Below, one piece after another: positions 36,577 to 44,055 of a DNA stretch of 64,000 bases (within the stretch, counting starts at the first letter, position 1; every line of letters starts with the position of its first letter). The stretch is from positions 124,001 through 188,000 of the forward strand of contig CAZIUE010000005.1 of assembly GCA_964542535.1 (NCBI GenBank). The letters run 5' to 3'. Origin of the DNA: Pseudopelobacter sp964542535. Lineage in GTDB: Bacteria > Desulfobacterota > Desulfuromonadia > Geobacterales > Pseudopelobacteraceae. Both the position numbers and the translations under genes were made by a program. The notes beneath the pieces are model-generated. The model searched no databases. It worked only from the letters and a program-made list of their open reading frames with translations, and had not been told where the DNA came from.

Positions 36577-37467
36577 ATGGCACAGACATGCGACATGAAC
36601 AAAAGAATCCAGGGGCATCCCTGTTTTGGCGGCAATCACCACAAAAACGGCAGAATGCATCTGGCGGTGGCGCCAGCCTGCAACATCAAATGCGGCTACT
36701 GTACCCGCAAGCACGACTGCGCCAACGAATCCAGGCCGGGCGTTACCAGCAGGCTGCTGACGCCGCCGGAGGCACTGGAGAAGGTGCGGGAGGTCATGGC
36801 CAGTCCGGTGGTGGGGCCGATCATCAAGGTCATCGGCATCGCCGGCCCCGGAGACCCCCTGGCCAACGAGGAGACCTTCCAGACCTTCGAGCTGATCCGC
36901 GAGGAATTTCCCCATCTGATGCTCTGCATGAGTACCAACGGCCTGCTGCTGCCCCAATCCATCGACCGGCTGCACGGGATGGGGCTGCACAGCCTGACCG
37001 TAACCATCAACGCAGTCGACGCGCAGACGGCCGCCCGCATTTACAGCCATATCATCTACCAGGGCAGGCGTTACAACGGCGTTGAGGGAGCCTCCATCCT
37101 GATCGCCAACCAGTTCGAGGGGCTCAGGCGAGCCGCGGAGCTGGGCATGACCGTCAAGGTAAATACCGTTCTCGTGCCCGGAATCAACGACAGCCAGATT
37201 CCGCTGATCGCCGCCCGCGCCAAGGAACTGGGGGCCTTCGTGATGAACATCATGCCGCTGATCCCCCAGGCGGAGCTGGCTCACATCGAGCGCCCTTCGG
37301 ATGAGCGGATGGCCGCCGTCAGAAAAGCCAACGAAGGGATCATCGGCCAGTTCAGCCACTGCAAGCAGTGCCGGGCCGATGCCATCGGGCTGATCGGCCA
37401 AGACCTGACGACCGGCACATCGGCCTGTTCCATGCCAACGGAGGCCGGCCCGTCGGTCGGCCTCTGA
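36577..37467 (+). CDS. nifB: Nitrogenase cofactor biosynthesis radical SAM protein NifB
   Basis: NifB makes the Fe-S carbide precursor (NifB-co) of the nitrogenase cofactor. The 296-residue protein has HPCFGG, the radical SAM triad CNIKCGYC near residues 34-41 followed by TRKHDC, the GIAGPGDPLAN segment, and the C-terminal CKQCRADAIG cluster ligand motif. It is the short form without a NifX-like C-terminal domain. AAAGGAG precedes the ATG. The acetyltransferase gene follows within 30 bases. Confidence 0.96.
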   Translation: MAQTCDMNKRIQGHPCFGGNHHKNGRMHLAVAPACNIKCGYCTRKHDCANESRPGVTSRLLTPPEALEKVREVMASPVVGPIIKVIGIAGPGDPLANEETFQTFELIREEFPHLMLCMSTNGLLLPQSIDRLHGMGLHSLTVTINAVDAQTAARIYSHIIYQGRRYNGVEGASILIANQFEGLRRAAELGMTVKVNTVLVPGINDSQIPLIAARAKELGAFVMNIMPLIPQAELAHIERPSDERMAAVRKANEGIIGQFSHCKQCRADAIGLIGQDLTTGTSACSMPTEAGPSVGL

Positions 37468-37496
37468 GCAGAGGCGAAGCACAGGTGAAGAAACGC

Positions 37497-38309
37497 ATGA
37501 GACCTGAGCCGTTTGCGATACACGACATCGACAGCCTGCTGAACCTGGCGCGCGCCGAAGGATGGGTGACTGAACAACGTGAGCTGGAGTTCCTGGTGAG
37601 GACCTTTCCCCAAGGCTGTTTCTGCCTGCGGGACGACCGGGGTCGCGCCGCCGGTTTCGTAACCAGCCTGCGGCACGACCGCAGCGGATGGATCGGTAAC
37701 CTGATCGTCAGGCCGGACCTGCGCGGCACCGGGAAGGGGAGGGATCTGCTGCGCTCGGCCCTGACGGCGCTGGACGAGGCAGGCTGCCGGACCGTCTGGC
37801 TGACCGCCTCGGAGATGGGCAGGCCGCTGTACGAACGGCACGGTTTTCGGGCAGTGGACGATGTGGTTCGCCGGGTTCGTCCGGCCGGACGTCCGATCGC
37901 ATCCGCCGGCCCCGGAGACCGGGGCAGCTTCGGCGAAAAACTCGATGCGCTCTGCTGGGGCGACCGGCGGAAGCGCCTGCTGGCTTGGGCAGGGAGGCAG
38001 GGTGAAACGATTTCGGAAGGGGGAAGCTGCGCCATCCTGCGGGATCTGGGCGCGTCGTTTCAGCTGGGCCCCTGGAGCGCTCGGGACCGGGACAGTGCAC
38101 GACGGGTGCTCGCCACGGCCCTGAATCGGGTGCCGGAGGAGCGGGAGCTCATCTGCGACACGCCGCTCTCAAACCGGAGCTGTGCCGAGCTGATGGAAGA
38201 GGGGGGATTCGCCGTCAGGGGGAGGACGCTGCTCATGTGGCGCGGTATCCGGCCAGACTACCGGCCGGAACTGCTCTATGCCCTGGCCACCCTGGGAAGC
38301 AGCGGCTGA
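37497..38309 (+). CDS. GNAT-family acetyltransferase downstream of nifB
   Basis: The ~270-residue protein has an N-terminal GNAT domain (GWIGNLIVRPDLRGTGKGRDLL near residues 65-85, then LYERHGFRAV) and a second, GNAT-like C-terminal half without a clear CoA motif. ATG 37497 has AGGTGA eight bases upstream; a GTG at 37485 is also possible. It begins 29 bases after nifB, so it is probably cotranscribed. The substrate is unknown; the link to nitrogen fixation is by context only. Confidence 0.82.
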   Translation: MRPEPFAIHDIDSLLNLARAEGWVTEQRELEFLVRTFPQGCFCLRDDRGRAAGFVTSLRHDRSGWIGNLIVRPDLRGTGKGRDLLRSALTALDEAGCRTVWLTASEMGRPLYERHGFRAVDDVVRRVRPAGRPIASAGPGDRGSFGEKLDALCWGDRRKRLLAWAGRQGETISEGGSCAILRDLGASFQLGPWSARDRDSARRVLATALNRVPEERELICDTPLSNRSCAELMEEGGFAVRGRTLLMWRGIRPDYRPELLYALATLGSSG

Positions 38310-38398
38310 GTCCGGAGTTCCGCTGTCTCGTCCGGTGGTTGGGACAGGCAGACACAACGTTCCGGCGCGTCCTGGTCCGACATACGCGAAAATAATGC

Positions 38399-38428
38399 GT
38401 GCCCCCTGGCCGTGGCGCCAGGGGGCAC
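38399..38428. terminator. Strong stem-loop between convergent genes
   Basis: GTGCCCCCTGGC pairs perfectly with GCCAGGGGGCAC around a six-base loop. It lies between the ends of the acetyltransferase gene (+) and the chemoreceptor gene (-). It lacks a long T-run on the + side. It probably separates the two convergent transcripts. Confidence 0.6.
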
Positions 38429-38447
38429 GAAAATCGCATGAAACCAC

Positions 38448-38466
38448 CGCGGGCAGACTGCCCGCG
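38448..38466. terminator. Second stem-loop at the end of the chemoreceptor gene
   Basis: CGCGGGCA pairs with TGCCCGCG over a three-base loop, 9 bases beyond the chemoreceptor stop on the - strand. A likely 3' end hairpin for that gene. Confidence 0.5.
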
Positions 38467-38474
38467 ACAACTTC

Positions 38475-39752
38475 TCAGGCGTTCTTGAACCAGGCCGCCG
38501 TCTGTTCCAGGTCGGCGGACAACCTGGACAGCATCCTGGCAGATTCTTCGATCTGCTCCGCCGAAGCCTCGGTGGCCTTGGTCCCGTTGGCGATCTTCTC
38601 CACATTCATGGAAACCTCCGCCGTGACGGCCGACTGCTCTTCCGTTGCCGTGGCAATCCTGCTGACCATGTCCATGCTGTTAGTGGATGCGGCGACAATG
38701 TGCTCCAGCGCTTCGCTGGCATCGCCCGCCCTGACCAGCCCGCCGTCGGCGTCCCTTCTGCTGGCAGCCATGCTGGCCACGGCATGCTCCGTATCCACCT
38801 GAATCCCCTTGATCATCCTGCTGATCTCCTGGGTCGCCTTAGCGGTCCGCTCCGCCAGGGCGCGCACCTCGTCCGCCACGACCGCGAAACCGCGACCGTG
38901 TTCGCCGGCCCGGGCCGCCTCGATGGCCGCATTGAGCGCAAGCAGGTTGGTCTGGTCGGCCACGTCCTCAATGGTGGCAACGATATTGCCGATTTCGGCG
39001 CTGGAATCGCCCAGTTTTTCAATGGTAGCAGAGGACTCCTGAACCGAACGGACGATCTTGTTCATCTCATCCACGACCCCGGCAACCGCCGCCATACCAT
39101 TGTTGGCCGCCTCGTTGGTTTCCCGGGCGGCGCTGGCTGCCTGCTCGGCATTTCCGGCGATATCCTGCAACGTCTGCGACATCTCCAGAGAGGCGTTGGC
39201 CACCTGGTCCGTCTGGGAGGTCTGGGCATGAGCGTTCTCGTTCATCGCGTGCGTGGTCGTCTGGAGCTCCTGAGACTTGCTCGTCAGGGTATGGGTCAGG
39301 TTGTTGATGTCGCCCGAAACGGCGCGAAGCCTCTCGATGATGGTCTTCATGGCGAGGAAGAGCTTGCCGATCTCTTCATTGCTTTTGACGACGATGTTCT
39401 GGGTCAAATCCCCCTGGGCAATCCGCTCCAGGGCTATCAAGGCGTACCAGAGCGACTTGCAGACCACGGTCCTGACGGTGAAATGGGCCAGCCAGGAGCA
39501 GAGCACGATGCCGGCCAGCAGTATGCCGATGGAGAGATTGCGGAACAGGGCGAACATGCCCATCCCCTGGGCGATGCGCTGGGGAGCGACCTGGTACTGC
39601 TGTGCCAGGTCCCGCAGAAACTGCTCGCCGCACCACGCCTGGTACAGGGAGAGGACGCCCAGACAGACGGAGCAGAGCATCACGATGGAGATGGTCAGAA
39701 ACATCTTCGTTGCCAGGGTCCTGCCGTAAAACCACGATTTCAGCATAGCCAT
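38475..39752 (-). CDS. Methyl-accepting chemotaxis protein
   Basis: The ~425-residue receptor has two membrane helices (about 17-38 and 71-91), with only ~32 residues between them, too few for a usual ligand-binding domain. A HAMP-like stretch and the signalling domain follow, including the tip DVADQTNLLALNAAIEAARAGEHGRGFAVVADEVRALAE. It ends without a CheR-tether pentapeptide. AAGGAG precedes ATG 39752, with a second ATG two codons on. Signals sensed are unknown, perhaps via the membrane. It lies inside the nif block, divergent from nifV. Confidence 0.92.
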   Translation of the reverse strand: MAMLKSWFYGRTLATKMFLTISIVMLCSVCLGVLSLYQAWCGEQFLRDLAQQYQVAPQRIAQGMGMFALFRNLSIGILLAGIVLCSWLAHFTVRTVVCKSLWYALIALERIAQGDLTQNIVVKSNEEIGKLFLAMKTIIERLRAVSGDINNLTHTLTSKSQELQTTTHAMNENAHAQTSQTDQVANASLEMSQTLQDIAGNAEQAASAARETNEAANNGMAAVAGVVDEMNKIVRSVQESSATIEKLGDSSAEIGNIVATIEDVADQTNLLALNAAIEAARAGEHGRGFAVVADEVRALAERTAKATQEISRMIKGIQVDTEHAVASMAASRRDADGGLVRAGDASEALEHIVAASTNSMDMVSRIATATEEQSAVTAEVSMNVEKIANGTKATEASAEQIEESARMLSRLSADLEQTAAWFKNA

Positions 39753-39955
39753 ACTCTCCTTCTTGCGGTGAAATGCCACGATATCACTGGCGTAGTCATA
39801 AATCCTTTTCGACACATATTCAAGTTTATATCCACATCACACACAAAAACACGAACGTCATGCCCGGTTCCGCCCCTCATCCCGGCAGCAGCGTCGGGAA
39901 TCCATGGGCCGTTGCCGGTCCACGTCGGCACTCGCGTCAGAGCAGGATTCCGGAA

Positions 39956-39972
39956 TGGTACGCCCCGTGCAT
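39956..39972 (+). promoter_or_regulatory. Sigma-54 promoter for nifV
   Basis: TGGTACG (GG at 39957-39958) and GTGCAT (GC at 39969-39970) have exact ten-base spacing and only small departures from consensus. The start would be near 39982, giving a ~69-base leader before the nifV ATG. Confidence 0.65.
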
Positions 39973-40021
39973 GGTGCGGACAGATTCGGCATCCGGCAAC
40001 GGCAGTGCCGCGGAAACATGG

Positions 40022-40034
40022 CGGCAACGTTGCC
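40022..40034 (+). promoter_or_regulatory. Hexaloop-type hairpin in nifV leader
   Basis: CGGC-AACGTT-GCC repeats the pattern found in the nifB and nifH leaders (loop A at 1, G at 4). Here no terminator follows; instead the ribosome binding site GGAGG lies seven bases downstream, so any effect would be on translation. The loop is self-complementary, so it could be fortuitous. Confidence 0.3.
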
Positions 40035-40050
40035 CATTCTGGAGGCAGCA

Positions 40051-41226
40051 ATGACGGAACCAGCACTGGATACGGGCATTACGATAGACGATACCACATT
40101 ACGGGATGGCGAACAGACCGCCGGAGTCGTTTTCAGCAGGCAGGACAAGATCAGGATCGCCCGCATGCTCGATTCCATCGGTGTTCGGGAGATCGAGTGC
40201 GGAATTCCTGCCATGGGACGGGAAGAGCGCGCCGGGATCAGGGCACTGGTGGATCTGGGGCTGAACGCCCGCCTGATCGCCTGGAATCGGGCAGTGATCC
40301 CCGATATCCAGGCCAGCATCGACTGCGGAGTAGCGGCCGTGGACATCTCCCTGCCGGTATCGGACATTATGATCCACGGAAAAATCCGCAGGAATCGAGA
40401 CTGGGTCAAGGAACAGCTCAAGCTGGCGCTCGATTTCGCCAAGCGGCACGACCTGTACGTGTCGGTGGGGGGCGAGGACGCCAGCCGCGCGGACCATGGC
40501 TTTCTGGAGGAGATGATGCGCATAACCCTGGAGATGGGGGGAGATCGTTTCCGTTTCTGCGACACCCTGGGAATCCTCGACCCTTTCGGCATGTACGACA
40601 GGATCCGCGCCCTGCGCGAGGCTCTGCCGCACCTCCCCATCGAGGTGCATGCCCACAACGACTTCGGCATGGCCACCGCCAACACTATCGCCGGTATCCG
40701 CGCCGGCGCCGCCTTTGCCAATACCACCGTCAACGGCCTGGGAGAGCGGGCAGGCAACGCGGCCCTGGAGGAGGTTGTCATGGGGCTCAGGCATGCCTGC
40801 TCTCTGGAGACCGGCATCGCCAGCCACCGTTTCCGCGAGCTGTCGCTGCTCGTATCCCGGGCATCCCGCCGCCCCCTGCCCCCCTGGAAGGCGGTGGTGG
40901 GGGAGTCGGTCTTTGCCCACGAGTCAGGCCTGCACACCGACGGGGTGCTTAAAAATCCGGCAAACTACGAGGGATTCGACCCGGCAGAGGTGGGCTTGAG
41001 CCGCAGTATCGTCGTCGGCAAGCACTCCGGAAGCAGCGGCCTGATCGACCGCTACCGCGCCATGGGGATCGCCGTCAGCCGTTCCGAAGCGATTCACCTG
41101 GTGGATAGGGTCAGGAAAGTCGCCCAGAGGACCAGACGTCCGCTCACCAACGAGCAACTGCTCAGGCTGTACGACGGCAGGGGGACTGAAATCCCAGAGA
41201 GCAGCTCCCGTGCCTGCCAGGGGTAA
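40051..41226 (+). CDS. nifV: Homocitrate synthase NifV
   Basis: NifV condenses 2-oxoglutarate and acetyl-CoA to homocitrate, the organic ligand of FeMo-cofactor. The 391-residue protein belongs to the HMGL-like family: DDTTLRDGEQTAGVVFS near the N-terminus, the metal site in EVHAHNDFGMATANT, and GLGERAGNAALEEVV, then VFAHESGLHTDGVLKN. ATG 40051 has GGAGG five bases upstream; the frame is open far upstream without conservation. It lies directly before nifH. Confidence 0.94.
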   Translation: MTEPALDTGITIDDTTLRDGEQTAGVVFSRQDKIRIARMLDSIGVREIECGIPAMGREERAGIRALVDLGLNARLIAWNRAVIPDIQASIDCGVAAVDISLPVSDIMIHGKIRRNRDWVKEQLKLALDFAKRHDLYVSVGGEDASRADHGFLEEMMRITLEMGGDRFRFCDTLGILDPFGMYDRIRALREALPHLPIEVHAHNDFGMATANTIAGIRAGAAFANTTVNGLGERAGNAALEEVVMGLRHACSLETGIASHRFRELSLLVSRASRRPLPPWKAVVGESVFAHESGLHTDGVLKNPANYEGFDPAEVGLSRSIVVGKHSGSSGLIDRYRAMGIAVSRSEAIHLVDRVRKVAQRTRRPLTNEQLLRLYDGRGTEIPESSSRACQG

Positions 41227-41318
41227 TTATGCACAATAATCATGCAAGGCCATGCCCGCAGGCAAGCTTTCCGCGAACCGACCAGAACAAAATGTTGCAA
41301 TATCAGTAAGTTACGACT

Positions 41319-41335
41319 TGGCACAGGCAATGCAT
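41319..41335 (+). promoter_or_regulatory. Sigma-54 promoter for nifHDK
   Basis: TTGGCAC (GG at 41320-41321) and ATGCAT (GC at 41332-41333) have ten bases between GG and GC, nearly perfect for -24/-12. The start near 41345 gives a ~115-base leader. No TGT-N10-ACA NifA site was seen upstream, in keeping with a non-NifA enhancer-binding protein. Confidence 0.82.
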
Positions 41336-41362
41336 TACTACTGACAACAGCAAGAAAGGGAT

Positions 41363-41376
41363 CGGCAAAGGCGCCG
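41363..41376 (+). promoter_or_regulatory. Candidate ANTAR-binding hairpin in nifH leader
   Basis: CGGC-AAAGGC-GCCG is a four-pair hairpin with a six-base loop having A at position 1 and G at position 4. Loop and right arm coincide with the left arm of the terminator at 41367, so the two folds are exclusive, as expected for antitermination. Confidence 0.55.
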
Positions 41377-41404
41377 CCATTCAGAGGAATGGGGCGCCTT
41401 TTTT
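41367..41404 (+). terminator. Intrinsic terminator inside the nifH leader
   Basis: AAAGGCGCC (41367-41375), a bulged G and CCATT pair with AATGG and GGCGCCTTT (41393-41401) over a six-base loop, and six Ts end at 41404. It lies between the sigma-54 promoter and the nifH ATG at 41460. Confidence 0.9.
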
Positions 41405-41459
41405 ATTTGCCCCGCAGCAACCAACAGGCCCACAGATTGGTGGGCGAAAGGAGCTTCAC

Positions 41460-42326
41460 ATGAGACAGATCGCAATTTACGGAAAAGGTGGCATCGGCAA
41501 ATCAACAACGACCCAGAACACGGTAGCGGGTCTTGCGTCACTGGGCAAGAAAGTCATGATCGTCGGCTGTGACCCCAAGGCAGACTCCACCCGTTTGATA
41601 CTTCACGCCAAGGCTCAGACAACGGTTATGGATCTGGTGCGGGAGAGGGGTACGGTGGAGGACCTGGAGCTGGAAGATGTTCTCAAGGTCGGCTACGGCG
41701 ACGTGAAGTGCGTTGAGTCCGGCGGCCCTGAACCGGGTGTCGGCTGCGCCGGCCGTGGAGTCATCACCGCCATCAACTTCCTGGAGGAGAACGGAGCCTA
41801 TACCGATGATCTGGAGTTCGTATTCTACGATGTTCTGGGCGATGTTGTCTGCGGCGGGTTCGCCATGCCGATCCGCGAGGGGAAGGCGGAAGAGATCTAC
41901 ATTGTTTGTTCCGGCGAGATGATGGCCATGTACGCCGCCAACAACATCTCCAAGGGTATCCTCAAATACGCCTCATCCGGCAAGGTACGCCTGGCCGGAC
42001 TGATCTGCAATGCCAGGAAGACCGACAAGGAGTTCGAACTGGTCAGCGCACTGGCCGCAAAACTGGGCACCCAGATGATTCACTACGTGCCCCGCGACAA
42101 CCAGGTCCAGAGGGCCGAGATGCGCCGGATGACCGTCATCGAATACTCTCCCGAGCATCCCCAGGCCAACGAGTACCGGGAGCTGGCCAGGAAGATTTCC
42201 GAGAACAAGATGCTGGTTGTGCCCACCCCCCTGACCATGGATGAACTGGAAGAGCTGATGATGGAGTTCGGGATCATGGAAGCGGAAGACGAGTCGATCG
42301 TCGGCAAGGCAGAGGTTGCCGCGTAA
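41460..42326 (+). CDS. nifH: Nitrogenase iron protein NifH
   Basis: NifH donates electrons to the MoFe protein with MgATP hydrolysis. The 288-residue protein has P-loop GKGGIGKSTTTQN at about 9-21, the cluster-ligand cysteines in the segments around GVGCAGRGVITAI and DVLGDVVCGGFAMPI, and the arginine that DraT modifies in the GCAGRG loop. AAAGGAG precedes the ATG. nifD follows after a 150-base gap containing a hairpin. Confidence 0.98.
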   Translation: MRQIAIYGKGGIGKSTTTQNTVAGLASLGKKVMIVGCDPKADSTRLILHAKAQTTVMDLVRERGTVEDLELEDVLKVGYGDVKCVESGGPEPGVGCAGRGVITAINFLEENGAYTDDLEFVFYDVLGDVVCGGFAMPIREGKAEEIYIVCSGEMMAMYAANNISKGILKYASSGKVRLAGLICNARKTDKEFELVSALAAKLGTQMIHYVPRDNQVQRAEMRRMTVIEYSPEHPQANEYRELARKISENKMLVVPTPLTMDELEELMMEFGIMEAEDESIVGKAEVAA

Positions 42327-42347
42327 GCAATCGTCGGGAAAGAACAT

Positions 42348-42388
42348 GGGGCGCGGATACTGGGAACGACACAACAACTCCGCGCCCC
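42348..42388 (+). repeat. Hairpin between nifH and nifD
   Basis: GGGGCGCGGA (42348-42357) pairs perfectly with TCCGCGCCCC (42379-42388) over a 21-base loop; no T-tract follows. Such a stem can protect nifH mRNA or reduce readthrough into nifD, giving more NifH than NifDK. I see no separate promoter for nifD. Confidence 0.65.
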
Positions 42389-42476
42389 TCGTCTATCAAC
42401 GTGAGTGAACTGCGCGTACCATTGGAAATACGCACAAAAAATTAATTGGTTACATACCAATCACAAGGAGTACCCA

Positions 42477-43922
42477 ATGTCATCGACAGCGAGAAAAATA
42501 GAAGGAATCACCAAGGAATCCACCCAGGAGATGATCGACAAGGCGCTGGAAGCCTATCCCGAAAAGGGGAGAAAGAAGCGTGCCCCCCATCTGGCGCCAA
42601 ACGACCCGGGTGCAAGCTCGGCCTGCGTCAAGTCCAACCGCAAGACCGTGCCGGGTGTGATGAGCGCCCGCGGCTGCGCCTATGCCGGCGCCAAGGGTGT
42701 GGTCTGGGGCCCGATTCGCGACATGGTGCATGTCTCCCACGGCCCGGTGGGATGCGGCTGGTACTCCTGGGGTACCCGGCGCAACATGATGACCGGCATC
42801 ACCGGCGTCAGCAACTTCGCCATGCAGTTCACCTCCGACTTCCAGGAGAAGGACATCGTCTACGGTGGCGACAAGAAGCTGAAGCAGCTTCTGAGCGAGA
42901 CCAAGGAACTCTTTCCCCTGGCCAAAGGAATTTCGGTGCTGTCCGAATGCCCGGTTGGCCTGATCGGCGACGACATCAACAACGTTGCCCGCCAGGCGGT
43001 CAAGGAACTAGATATGCCCATCATCCCCTGCAACTGCGAGGGGTTCCGCGGTGTATCCCAGTCCCTGGGGCACCACATCTCCAACGATACCATTCGCGAC
43101 CACATCATCGGCACCCGCGAATTCGCCGAGCCCGAGACCCCCTATGACATCGCCCTGATCGGGGAATACAACATCGGCGGCGATGCCTGGTCGGTCAAGC
43201 CGATGCTGGAGGAGATCGGGCTCAACGTCAAGGCTGTCTGGACCGGCGACGGCCAGCTGGAGCACATCGCCGCCACCCACAAGGTCAAGCTGAACCTGAT
43301 CCACTGCTACCGATCCATGAACTACATGTGCAAGGTCATGGAGGAGAAGTACGGCATCCCCTGGCTGGAGATCAACTTCTTCGGCCCCAGCAAGATCAGG
43401 GAGAGTCTGCGCAAGATCGCCGCACTGTTCGACGACACCATCAAGGAGAACGTGGAGAAGGTCATCGCCAAATACGACCCCATGATGCAGGCCGTGATCG
43501 ACGAATACCGCCCCCGCCTGGAGGGCAAGAAGGTCATGCTGTATGTGGGCGGCCTGCGCCCCCGCCACACGGTCAGCGCCTATGAGGAACTGGGTATGGA
43601 CGTGGTCGGTTCAGGCTACGAATTCGCCCACGGCGACGACTACGAGCGCACCAGCGCCGAGATGCCCGAGGCAACGGTGATCTACGACGACGTGTCCGAG
43701 TACGAACTGGAGGAGTTCGTCCACAAGCTGCGGCCCGACCTGGTGGGGAGCGGCATCAAGGAAAAATACCTGTTGCAGAAGATGGGGATACCGTTCCGCC
43801 AGATGCATAGCTGGGACTACTCCGGCCCCTATGAGGGATATAAAGGCTTTGAAGTTTTCGCGCGGGACATCGATATGGCGGTGAACAGCCCGACGTGGAA
43901 ATTCGTCAAGAGCCCGTTCTGA
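42477..43922 (+). CDS. nifD: Nitrogenase MoFe protein alpha chain NifD
   Basis: NifD binds FeMo-cofactor and half of the P cluster. The 481-residue protein has P-cluster cysteines in KTVPGVMSARGCAYAGAKG and SHGPVGCGWYSWGTRRN, the cofactor Cys in LNLIHCYRSMNYM, and the cofactor His in FRQMHSWDYSGPY. This indicates molybdenum nitrogenase; length and motifs do not suggest VnfD or AnfD. ATG 42477 follows AAGGAG. Confidence 0.97.
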   Translation: MSSTARKIEGITKESTQEMIDKALEAYPEKGRKKRAPHLAPNDPGASSACVKSNRKTVPGVMSARGCAYAGAKGVVWGPIRDMVHVSHGPVGCGWYSWGTRRNMMTGITGVSNFAMQFTSDFQEKDIVYGGDKKLKQLLSETKELFPLAKGISVLSECPVGLIGDDINNVARQAVKELDMPIIPCNCEGFRGVSQSLGHHISNDTIRDHIIGTREFAEPETPYDIALIGEYNIGGDAWSVKPMLEEIGLNVKAVWTGDGQLEHIAATHKVKLNLIHCYRSMNYMCKVMEEKYGIPWLEINFFGPSKIRESLRKIAALFDDTIKENVEKVIAKYDPMMQAVIDEYRPRLEGKKVMLYVGGLRPRHTVSAYEELGMDVVGSGYEFAHGDDYERTSAEMPEATVIYDDVSEYELEEFVHKLRPDLVGSGIKEKYLLQKMGIPFRQMHSWDYSGPYEGYKGFEVFARDIDMAVNSPTWKFVKSPF

Positions 43923-43949
43923 AGCTGGTGAGAAGTGATGTGTGAAGCG

Positions 43950-43965
43950 TCACGGGGAAATCCCC
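43950..43965 (+). repeat. Small inverted repeat between nifD and nifK
   Basis: ACGGGG and CCCCGT flank a four-base AAAT loop at about 43950-43965, within a larger imperfect dyad formed by GTGA-rich sequence after nifD and TCAC-rich sequence before nifK. It is probably an RNA stability structure. Confidence 0.35.
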
Positions 43966-44055
43966 GTTTAACCGCCTCACTCCTCGCCCATCACCCTCAC
44001 ATTTCATATTCCGACCGTGGAACGGATTGGTTCCCGGCGTACAAAGGAGAAAACC

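Noticed and set aside
39764..39780. Sigma-54-like element before the chemoreceptor gene
   Set aside because: GG and GC are nine bases apart instead of ten, a spacing that generally abolishes function.
38700..40952. A 750-codon open frame on the + strand over the chemoreceptor and nifV
   Set aside because: It lies antisense to the chemoreceptor and out of frame with nifV. The product is low in hydrophobic pattern and shows no domain.
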